DNA from: Paraburkholderia caribensis
Lineage (GTDB): Bacteria; Pseudomonadota; Gammaproteobacteria; Burkholderiales; Burkholderiaceae
Direction of reading: 5' to 3'
NCBI RefSeq assembly: GCF_002902945.1
Contig: NZ_CP026103.1
Coordinates: forward strand, 806,001 to 870,000
DNA length: 64,000 bases
Program-made: the position numbers and the translations under genes
Notes under the pieces: model-generated
Database searches by the model: none
What the model was told of the DNA's origin: nothing
The model's input: the letters and a program-made list of their open reading frames with translations, nothing else
Part shown: positions 36,608-43,613 of the stretch, in pieces
How the letters are laid out: every line of letters starts with the position of its first letter
Numbering within the stretch: the first letter of the stretch is position 1

Positions 36608-36620
36608 TCGTCCAATACGA
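36608..36620. promoter_or_regulatory. LysR-type T-N11-A box
   Basis: TCGTCCAATACGA: a T-N11-A element with dyad TCGT/ACGA, centred 49 bases before the LysR start and 87 before the binding-protein start. A second dyad TATC-N11-GATA lies at about 36631-36649. This is the expected placing for autoregulation plus activation of the divergent operon. Confidence 0.4.
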
Positions 36621-36662
36621 ATAAAATAGCTATCCATACATGGTTGATATGGGTTGAGGACG

Positions 36663-37625
36663 ATGAACCTGAAGCATATCGAGGCGTTTCGCGCGGTGAT
36701 GGTGGCGGGGTCGATGACGGCGGCGGCGAAGGCGCTCTTCACCTCGCAGCCGAACGTGAGCCGGCTGATCTCGCAGCTCGAACGGGAGACGGGCTTGCTG
36801 CTGTTTCAGCGCAGCGGCGTGCGGCTGATTCCGACCAGCGAGGGCACGGCATTCTTTCGTGAAGTGGAGCGCGCGTATGTCGGCCTGCAGGGACTCACCA
36901 ACGCCGCTGCGCAGATTCGCAACCTGGGCAGCGGACGTCTGCGTATCGCGGCGATGCCGTCAGCGGGGCTGACGCTCGTGCCGCATGCGATCAAGCGCTT
37001 TCAGGACTTGCATCCGGGCGTGACCGTGTCGCTGCACGTGAACACTTCAGGCACGGTCAATCACTGGACGGCATCGCAGTTCTGCGATCTGGGCGTGGCG
37101 GTGTATATCAGCGAGGCGTCGAATTGCGAAGTCGAGATGCTGTCGACCGTCGCCGCCGTTTGCGTGATGCCTGCTGCGCACCGGCTGGCTGCGAAGGCGG
37201 TCATCAAGCCCGCCGATCTGCAAGGCGAATCGTTTATTTCGCTGTGTCACGGCGACGGCACGCGCGCGCAGATGGACGAGGTGTTCGTGCGCGCGGGCGT
37301 CGAACGCAAGCTCGCGATCGAGGCGCAATACACGGCGATCTGCTGCGAGCTGGTGCGTTGCGGAATGGGCGTGACGCTTGCGCATCCGGGCGTGGCGCTG
37401 GATTTCGCCGGGCCGGATATCGCCATCCGGCCATTCGCCCCAGCGGTGATGTTTCCGATGTATCTGCTGTTCCCGCCGAATCAGCCACGCGAGCGGCTGG
37501 CGTCGGCGTTCGTCGAAGTGCTCCGCACGGAGCATGAGGAAGTGATGGAGAAGCTGGCGCGGATCGTCCCCGACTCACGGTCGAAACGCACGCGCAAGCA
37601 AAACGCCAAACGGGCGAAGCCATGA
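36663..37625 (+). CDS. LysR-family regulator of the opine-type operon
   Basis: A 320-residue LysR protein. The winged helix-turn-helix is at residues 1-60 (HIEAFRAVMVAGSMTAAAKA, then TSQPNVSRLISQLERE), with an effector domain after it. The first helix reads like OccR/NocR and other opine regulators. The ATG at 36663 follows TTGAGGA. The gene is divergent from the importer and oxidase operon across 135 bases and so is the likely activator, with the imported compound as inducer. The Lys/Arg-rich C-terminal tail (RSKRTRKQNAKRAK) is unusual for the family. Confidence 0.9.
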   Translation: MNLKHIEAFRAVMVAGSMTAAAKALFTSQPNVSRLISQLERETGLLLFQRSGVRLIPTSEGTAFFREVERAYVGLQGLTNAAAQIRNLGSGRLRIAAMPSAGLTLVPHAIKRFQDLHPGVTVSLHVNTSGTVNHWTASQFCDLGVAVYISEASNCEVEMLSTVAAVCVMPAAHRLAAKAVIKPADLQGESFISLCHGDGTRAQMDEVFVRAGVERKLAIEAQYTAICCELVRCGMGVTLAHPGVALDFAGPDIAIRPFAPAVMFPMYLLFPPNQPRERLASAFVEVLRTEHEEVMEKLARIVPDSRSKRTRKQNAKRAKP

Positions 37626-37682
37626 CGCGAGGGGAGGTTGCCGCGCACGCATGTGCGTCGTCGCGGCAACACGCACGAGTCG

Positions 37683-38003
37683 TTACAGATAGCTGCAAAC
37701 GTAGTCGAGCGTTTCGACCACGTCGATATCGAAGCGGCTCTTGCCGGGCACCGAGAACGTCTCGCCTGCGCTGTACGTTTTCCACTCGTCGCTGCCTTCC
37801 AGGCGGATGCGGCAGGTGCCCGCCTGCACTTCCATCAGTTCGGGTGCGTCGGTGCCGAAGTTGAGCGTGCCGGGGAGAATCACGCCGAGCGTCTTGCGGG
37901 TGCCGTCGGCAAAGAGCACGGTGTGCGATACGCACTTGCCGTCGAAGTAGACGTTGGCGCGTTTGACAACGGAAACCTGATCGAATTGGGTTGCGGCCGT
38001 CAT
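37683..38003 (-). CDS. ppnP: pyrimidine/purine nucleoside phosphorylase PpnP
   Basis: A 106-residue cupin-fold protein (formerly DUF1255/UPF0345). The sequence shows the family pattern VKRANVYFDGKCVSHTV, KTLGVILPGTLNFGTDAPE and a C-terminal FDIDVVETLDYVCSYL. PpnP cleaves several nucleosides with phosphate. The start at 38003 is seven bases after AAGGAA; length is close to the roughly 94 residues of the E. coli protein. It is monocistronic and convergent with the LysR gene. Confidence 0.9.
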   Translation of the reverse strand: MTAATQFDQVSVVKRANVYFDGKCVSHTVLFADGTRKTLGVILPGTLNFGTDAPELMEVQAGTCRIRLEGSDEWKTYSAGETFSVPGKSRFDIDVVETLDYVCSYL

Positions 38004-38448
38004 GGCGGTGTTCCTTTGGGTCGTTGTGAATGAAGGCAGAAGCGCCGCATGAAGGCGGCGGCGCGAGGCCGCCATGATACAGCCTGGCTGCGGCGGGGTT
38101 CGGAATCCCGGCGTCGGCAGCGGGGACGCGACAAACCCGTGGGCATCCTGAACTCGGCTGGCTTCTTCGCGGCGTTTTCTTCAGTTCATCCGCCGCATGG
38201 TGGACACCGGATTCCTGCCGGCCGCGCACCGTCATTCGACGCACTGCAGCAGGCTGCCCGAAGCACCGTCCGACACGCCGCCAGAACCCGGAGAAACCCT
38301 CGGAGCGTTCGATCATCGCGCAGTCGTGCGCGATGATCGAACAAAAAGTGGCGATAATCCCTTGTGCGATAGGCCCTCGGGGCGCTACGCTGCGCTCCAT
38401 CCTGTCGACATTCAGATAGTCGTCAGCCTACAAAGCTAGGAGACAACC
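38004..38448. other. divergent intergenic region with a long inverted repeat
   Basis: 445 bases between divergent ppnP and the MHS transporter. I see no credible gene. The notable element is the 15-bp inverted repeat at 38307-38342, listed separately. Confidence 0.5.
38307..38342. promoter_or_regulatory. perfect 15-bp inverted repeat upstream of the shikimate-type transporter
   Basis: GTTCGATCATCGCGC / GCGCGATGATCGAAC separated by AGTCGT. It ends 106 bases before the transporter start and is followed by AAAAAGT, not by T residues, so it does not look like a terminator of plus-strand transcription. It may be an operator or a stable 5' RNA hairpin. Confidence 0.45.
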
Positions 38449-39831
38449 ATGACCGCAGTCCCGGCTCACGAGCCCAAGGGTAAGCATCAGTCGAAGAAGG
38501 CCGCCGCCAGCGGCTGGATCGGATCGGCGCTTGAATACTACGATTTCTTCATCTACGCGACCGCCTCGGCGCTGATCTTTCCGCAGATATTCTTTCCCAA
38601 GGGCAATGCGACGACCGCTATCGTCGCGTCGCTGGCAACGTACGGCGTGGGCTACGTGGCGCGGCCAATCGGCGCCTTCGTGCTCGGCCACCTCGGCGAT
38701 ACGCACGGCCGCAAGAAAGTACTGCTCGCATGCATGTTCCTGATGGGCTTCTCGACGATCGGCGTTGGCCTGTTGCCCACGTACGATCAGGTCGGGGTGC
38801 TGGCGCCTGTGTTTCTCGTGCTGCTGCGTCTGGTGCAGGGCTTCGCGGTGGCGGGTGAAATCTCCGGCGCAAGCTCGATGATTCTGGAGCACGCGCCGTT
38901 CGGCCGGCGCGGCTTCTATTCCAGCTTCACGCTGCAAGGCGTGCAGGCCGGGCAGATTCTGGCAGCCGCCGTGTTCCTGCCGCTTGCGCACTACATGCCC
39001 GCCGAGCAGTTCAATACCTGGGGCTGGCGCATTCCGTTCCTGATGAGCTTCGTGGTCATCATCGCGGGCTGGGTCATTCGCCGCAAGGTCGACGAGACGC
39101 CCGCGTTCAAGGAAGAAGGCAGCGCCGCACGTGCCCGCTCGCCGATCGTCGATGCCTTCAAGTACAACACGCCCAACATGTTGCGCGTGATCTGCATGGC
39201 GCTGATGAACGTGATTCCCGTCGTGGCGACCATCTTCGGCGCGGCGTATGCGGTGCAGCCGGCCTACGGCATCGGCTTCGCGAAGGACATGTACCTGTGG
39301 ATCCCCGTCGTCGGCAATATCGTCGCCGTGCTGGTGATTCCGTACGTCGGCAATCTGTCGGACAAGATCGGCCGCCGCCCGCCCATCATCATCGGTTCGC
39401 TGCTGTCGGGCTTGCTGGCGTTCGCGTACCTTTACGCCATCAGCATCCACAGCGTGTCGCTCGCCTTCGTGATGTCGATCCTGATGTGGGGCGTGGTCTA
39501 TCAGGGCTACAACGCCGTGTTCCCGAGCTTCTACCCCGAACTGTTCCCGACGGCCACCCGCGTCTCGGCGATGGCGATTGCGCAGAACATCGGCACCGCG
39601 ATCACCGCCATGCTGCCCGCGCTGTTCACGGCTGTGGCGCCTCCGGGGTCCAGCAATATCTGGTTGACGGTCGGCGGCCTCGCGTTCGCGGTCACCATCA
39701 TCGCCGCACTGGCCGCGTTCAGCGCCCGCGAGACATACCGTGTGCATATGGACGAACTCGGCAAGCCCGATGCGCATCCCGTCGATAAAACCGAGTACGA
39801 CGCCGCGCGGGCTGCGTCATTCGCCCACTGA
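38449..39831 (+). CDS. MHS-family MFS transporter (shikimate/quinate type)
   Basis: A 460-residue transporter of the metabolite:H+ symporter family. It has 12 predicted helices; the family signatures ALEYYDFFIYATASAL (helix 1) and GHLGDTHGRKKVLLACM (loop 2-3) are present, along with a central RRKVDETPAFKEE loop. The ATG follows a GGAG site (TAGGAGACAACC). A shikimate dehydrogenase-like gene begins 53 bases downstream, so shikimate, quinate or a related cyclic acid is the likely cargo (ShiA-like). Related MHS carriers move ketoglutarate, proline or citrate. Confidence 0.88.
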   Translation: MTAVPAHEPKGKHQSKKAAASGWIGSALEYYDFFIYATASALIFPQIFFPKGNATTAIVASLATYGVGYVARPIGAFVLGHLGDTHGRKKVLLACMFLMGFSTIGVGLLPTYDQVGVLAPVFLVLLRLVQGFAVAGEISGASSMILEHAPFGRRGFYSSFTLQGVQAGQILAAAVFLPLAHYMPAEQFNTWGWRIPFLMSFVVIIAGWVIRRKVDETPAFKEEGSAARARSPIVDAFKYNTPNMLRVICMALMNVIPVVATIFGAAYAVQPAYGIGFAKDMYLWIPVVGNIVAVLVIPYVGNLSDKIGRRPPIIIGSLLSGLLAFAYLYAISIHSVSLAFVMSILMWGVVYQGYNAVFPSFYPELFPTATRVSAMAIAQNIGTAITAMLPALFTAVAPPGSSNIWLTVGGLAFAVTIIAALAAFSARETYRVHMDELGKPDAHPVDKTEYDAARAASFAH

Positions 39832-39884
39832 AGCACGCTGACACCCGCCGAGCAGAACCTGACGCCTGAGAGAGCACTTTGACC

Positions 39885-40718
39885 ATGATTTCCGGAAAGA
39901 CCACCCTCGTCGCGCACATCGGTTTTCCGACCGAGAGCTTCAAGTCGCCGATGATCTACAACCCATGGTTCGAGCAGAAAGGTATCGACGCCGTCGTCGT
40001 ACCGATGGGCGTCAAGGCGGAGGATTACGAGCAGAGCTTCGCGTCGATCTTCCGCTTCACCAATCTGCGCGGGGCGTTGATCACGATGCCCCACAAGGTG
40101 ACGACGGTCGGGCTGGTCGATGAGGTCACGCCCGCCGTGCGTATCGCGGGCGCCTGCAACGCGGTGCTCAAGCGTCCCGACGGCACGCTGCTCGGCGATC
40201 AGTTCGACGGCGCCGGCTTCGTGCGCGGCGTGCTGGGCAAGGGGCGGCAACTGAAGGGCGCACGGGTGCTGATCTCGGGCTCGGGCGGGGTCGGCTCGGC
40301 GATCGCAGCGTCGCTGGCGGCTGCGGGCGTCGCCGAACTCGCGTTGTACGATGCGCGCAACGAATCCGCCGAAGGGCTGGCGCAGCGGTTGCGCGAGCAC
40401 TACCCGGCGTTGACGGTGCGCACCGGCTCGAAAGATCCCGACGGCTACGACGTCGTGGTGAACGCGACGCCGCTCGGCATGAATGAGGGCGATCCGCTGC
40501 CTTTCGATGTCGCGCGTATCTCGCCCACATGCTTCGTCGGCGAAGTCGTGATGAAGTCCGAATACACGCCGTTCCTGCGCGCCGCGCGTGAGAAGGGCTG
40601 CGAAGTGCAGGTCGGCACCGACATGCTGTTCGAGATGATTCCGGCCTATCTGGAGTTCTTCGGCTTCGGCACTGCGACGCCCGACGAGCTGCGCCGCGCG
40701 GCGACCATCGCCTACTAG
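39885..40718 (+). CDS. shikimate/quinate dehydrogenase-like protein
   Basis: A 277-residue AroE-family enzyme. The catalytic Lys and Asp are visible: MPHKVT (Lys71) and DQFDG (Asp108). The substrate loop near residues 15-26 reads TESFKSPMIYN, a variant of the usual SxS pattern. The NADP/NAD site is ISGSGGVGSA near residue 130. Adjacency to an MHS transporter suggests a catabolic quinate/shikimate dehydrogenase or AroE-like paralog rather than the biosynthetic aroE. The cofactor motif could fit NAD or NADP. ATG at 39885; a TTG lies six bases earlier. Confidence 0.85.
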   Translation: MISGKTTLVAHIGFPTESFKSPMIYNPWFEQKGIDAVVVPMGVKAEDYEQSFASIFRFTNLRGALITMPHKVTTVGLVDEVTPAVRIAGACNAVLKRPDGTLLGDQFDGAGFVRGVLGKGRQLKGARVLISGSGGVGSAIAASLAAAGVAELALYDARNESAEGLAQRLREHYPALTVRTGSKDPDGYDVVVNATPLGMNEGDPLPFDVARISPTCFVGEVVMKSEYTPFLRAAREKGCEVQVGTDMLFEMIPAYLEFFGFGTATPDELRRAATIAY

Positions 40719-40797
40719 GTCGCTGTTTCGATGTCCCGTCCGGATCGCGGCTCGCCGGGCGGGTGCCCGTGAGCGCGGAGTCGTTCTGCCGTCGCGC

Positions 40798-41295
40798 TCA
40801 ATCGAGGACGGCCACGATGTTCACCGTCCCCTGCCTCGCCATCTTCGCATAGGGGCACAAACGCTCGGCGTTGCGCACCAGTTCTTCCGCCACCGCCCGG
40901 CCGACGCCCGGTATCCGCACCCGCACATCGATCACGAGCGCGTAGCCGCCATCCATCGGATCGCGGCCAAAGGCGACCTGCACGTCGACGGCGATGTCTT
41001 TGAGTTCCATCTTTGCGCGCTTGCCTAGCAGATTGAGCGCGCCGTGAAAGCAGCCCGCAAAGCCCGCGGCGAACAGTTGCTCGGGATTGGTGCCATCGCC
41101 GGGACCGCCGAGTTCGGTAGGCAAGCGCAGTTGCACATCGAGGTTGCCGTCGGCCGAGCGCGCCACGCCGGACGCGCGGCCATGTCCCGTCTCGCCGCCG
41201 GATACGGTGACCGTGGTCGTGTAGAGCGCCGCGAATTCCCGGCCGCGATACCGGTCGAGCAAGGAAAGCGGGGGCGCTTCCAGTTTCGTTTTCAT
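40798..41295 (-). CDS. Ohr/OsmC-family peroxiredoxin
   Basis: A 165-residue protein. The two redox cysteines are at Cys82 (AAGFAGCFHGAL) and Cys147 (ERLCPYAK), the Ohr arrangement for thiol-dependent reduction of organic hydroperoxides. An N-terminal segment of about 20 residues (APPLSLLDRYRGREFAALYT) extends beyond the usual Ohr start. No MarR-type OhrR gene is adjacent; the nearest regulator is the TetR gene 717 bases away. It is a cytoplasmic detoxification enzyme. Confidence 0.88.
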   Translation of the reverse strand: MKTKLEAPPLSLLDRYRGREFAALYTTTVTVSGGETGHGRASGVARSADGNLDVQLRLPTELGGPGDGTNPEQLFAAGFAGCFHGALNLLGKRAKMELKDIAVDVQVAFGRDPMDGGYALVIDVRVRIPGVGRAVAEELVRNAERLCPYAKMARQGTVNIVAVLD

Positions 41296-42012
41296 GATTC
41301 GTTCTCAGGCCAGGCGGCGAACCTCGATGTGATCGACGGCCGTTGCCCCAAAGCCTTCTCCCTTTCAGACGAAGCGACACTGAACCGGTCCTATGTTAAG
41401 TGACGGAAAAATGCCGCGGTAGCGTCGTTCAGGGACGCACGGTGTTTCCACAATCGCGTCAATCGGCGGCGCGCTTTTTGGTCAGTCGAAACGCACAAGC
41501 CGGCCACGCCGAAAGCCGGCCTCCTTTCGCCCAGCGGCTAGCCAGATTTCTCCACGAACACGGCAAAATGTGGGAACGGGCGATGGATCACCCGGATGCA
41601 TCGCTGCATGCTTTTCGTTTGGCTTGCCCAACCCGGCCGACGTCCTGTCCACCTGTTTTTCGACGAGCTACGCGGGAATCATCGCGTTCATGGCGATCGC
41701 AACTGAAGGGTCGACGGCCATATGCGCAAGTTCCTGCCGACGGCCCGATCGACTTTCAACGACGTGGACCTGGTGTTGCGCGCGGTGCTCGATCGGGGAC
41801 ACTACATCTGCTACCTCTGCCGACAGCATCTGCCCGCGCGCATCCGCGTGTTCGTCGTTTTCATGACCGGGCATATCCGGGCGCTGAATCTGTCCGCTTT
41901 GCCTGGTTTCCCGGCGCGTGGCTGGCATCTGCATTCCAGCATCCCGTGGCCTTTAGAATAGGTTTCGTGGCACCGTTTCGACGGGCACGCGACTCCACAA
42001 GGAAAACAAGGA
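41296..42012. other. 717-base stretch without a supported gene
   Basis: Between divergent ohr-like and tetR genes. One short open frame with two Cys (41722-41961, 79 residues) lacks a good ribosome-binding site and any recognisable fold. A GCCGGC-rich inverted repeat occurs near 41500-41520. A decayed gene is possible but I cannot identify it. Confidence 0.4.
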
Positions 42013-42624
42013 ATGAACGAGCGGACACCGCACAAGCGCTTGCGGCCCCGAAAAACACCGAGCCAGCCGCGCTCGGAAGAGACGGTCGCATCGATCATCG
42101 AGGCCGCCGCGCAGATTCTCGAAGCGGACGGCTTCGACGGATTCAACACGAATGCGGTGGCCGCGCGCGCCGGCGTCAGCATCGGCTCGCTCTATCAGTA
42201 CTTTCCGGGCAAGGACGCACTGACGGTCGCGCTGATCCGGCGTGAGACGATGCGCTTTCACGAGGACATCGCCGTCGCGCTCACGAAGCGCAGCGGCAAG
42301 GCCGGCCTGGAGCATCTGATCGGCGCCGCTGTGCGCCAGCAATTGCAGCGTCCGCGTCTTGCGCGGCTACTCGATATCGCAGAGGGGCGGCCTGCCTTGC
42401 GCGATGAACTGGCCAAGCCGGAACTCGAACAGATCGCCACCGAGGTCATCAAACGCGCGATCCCCCGGCACACCCAGCCCGAAGTCGCGGCGGGCGACCT
42501 GTTCGCCATTGTGAGGGGCATCGTCGATGCGGCTGGCGAGCGCAGAGAGACCGATATCGAGAACCTCGAATATCGCGTACGGGCTGCCGTGTTCGGCTAT
42601 CTGTCGAAGACGGGCACGCCGTGA
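42013..42624 (+). CDS. TetR-family transcriptional regulator
   Basis: A 203-residue regulator. The N-terminal helix-turn-helix is at about 25-70 (EETVASIIEAAAQILEADG, then VAARAGVSIGSLYQYFPGKD), with a variable C-terminal ligand domain. The start is preceded by AAGGAAAACAAGG. No partner gene directly adjoins it; targets could be the ohr-like gene, the VOC gene or itself. The basic first 20 residues (HKRLRPRKTPSQPR) are typical of DNA-contact extensions. Confidence 0.9.
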   Translation: MNERTPHKRLRPRKTPSQPRSEETVASIIEAAAQILEADGFDGFNTNAVAARAGVSIGSLYQYFPGKDALTVALIRRETMRFHEDIAVALTKRSGKAGLEHLIGAAVRQQLQRPRLARLLDIAEGRPALRDELAKPELEQIATEVIKRAIPRHTQPEVAAGDLFAIVRGIVDAAGERRETDIENLEYRVRAAVFGYLSKTGTP

Positions 42625-42827
42625 ACGCACGGCGAAACATGCACGAATGTGAGCAAGCGGCTTGCCGTGCGTGGCGGGCTATCGGCTGAAAGGCCTTCGC
42701 GCAGGCGGGTTTCGCGTGTCTCGGCGGGTGCGCGCAATGCGAGTTGTTGAAGGTGAGTCTCTGCTTTTATTCTGAGGTCCTTGGGCGGACATGGCATAGG
42801 GCCGCCGCCATCTACGAGAGACCGACG

Positions 42828-43235
42828 ATGAACGACATTACCCAAAGCATGAAGCTCAACCATCTGAGCTTCCCTTCCGCCGATACCGCCGCGACCGCGA
42901 AGTTCTTTGAACAGTACCTGGGATTTACGATCGCGGGAACGTGGGAGAAATCGTACATCCTGAAGCGCCCCGGCTATGACGTCGTGATCGATCACGCCAG
43001 CGGCGACGTCCCGGCATGGCCGAAGAACTTTCATGTCGGCTTCGAACTGCCGGGTTTCGATGAGGTTCAAGCGTTGTATGAGCGTTTCAAGGCGGATGGC
43101 GTGCAGATCGAAACCGGCATTTTCAATAATGGCCGTGGTTCGCGCTTCTTCTGCCGCGCGCCGGGCGGTGTGATGTTCGAATTGAACACACGCCGCGACG
43201 CCGCGCCCGAATATCTCGGCACATTCGACAACTGA
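42828..43235 (+). CDS. VOC-family (glyoxalase-like) protein
   Basis: A 135-residue vicinal-oxygen-chelate domain protein. Two beta-alpha-beta-beta-beta units are visible: MKLNHLSFPSADTAATAKFF and PKNFHVGFELPGFDEVQALY. Likely metal-site residues are His in LNHLSF, His in NFHVGF and Glu in MFELNT. The family includes glyoxalase I, dioxygenases and antibiotic-resistance proteins, so no specific reaction is assigned. The ATG at 42828 is chosen as it directly precedes the domain. Confidence 0.82.
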   Translation: MNDITQSMKLNHLSFPSADTAATAKFFEQYLGFTIAGTWEKSYILKRPGYDVVIDHASGDVPAWPKNFHVGFELPGFDEVQALYERFKADGVQIETGIFNNGRGSRFFCRAPGGVMFELNTRRDAAPEYLGTFDN

Positions 43236-43241
43236 GAATAG

Positions 43242-43280
43242 CCTGATCACAACAGGATAAGAACGATCTGTGTGATCAGG
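43242..43280 (+). terminator. hairpin after the VOC gene
   Basis: CCTGATCACA / TGTGATCAGG, a perfect 10-bp stem with a 19-base loop that can extend three more pairs past one bulge. It starts seven bases after the VOC stop. There is no T run, so terminator function is tentative. Confidence 0.45.
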
Positions 43281-43539
43281 AATCCATATGAATTGATCGA
43301 CACCGGCGGTTTTGTATTGACTGCGCCGGCTACTGCGCCGCCGCTCGCACCTTTATTGGATCGCCTGTTCGACAAGGCCATTTTGACGTCGCTTGCAACG
43401 AGCCGTTGTGGCCGCCATTGCGCCGAAGCGCTAATTGTTAAATCGAAATGGCAATTCAATAAGTTAATTTTTCCGATATGCGCCAAGCATTTTATAATCC
43501 GGCAATTACGACCTGATACACATTGCCTTTAAAATACGA

Positions 43540-43569
43540 TTGCGATTTACGTCTTCATTTCTGTATTAT
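43540..43569 (+). promoter_or_regulatory. putative sigma-70 promoter of vgrG
   Basis: TTGCGA, 18-base spacer, TATTAT, 45 bases before the vgrG start, inside AT-rich DNA. Four of six and five of six consensus matches. Confidence 0.4.
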
Positions 43570-43613
43570 CGCGCGGTAGCGCGTGGGCGCAAATCGGATT
43601 AAAAAGAGGCGGT

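Larger units (their letters stand above)
43236..43613. other. AT-rich leader of the T6SS island
   Basis: 378 bases, clearly richer in A and T than the rest of the window (especially 43430-43570), with a hairpin (43242-43280) and a promoter-like site (43540-43569). A frame of 86 codons at 43272-43532 has no fold or start signal I trust. The composition shift suggests a transferred segment boundary. Confidence 0.5.

Noticed and set aside
41722..41961. 79-codon frame in the gap before the TetR gene
   Set aside because: No ribosome-binding site, no recognisable fold; left as unsupported.
43272..43532. 86-codon frame in the AT-rich leader before vgrG
   Set aside because: Non-ATG start inside a hairpin arm and no coding signal; the region looks regulatory.
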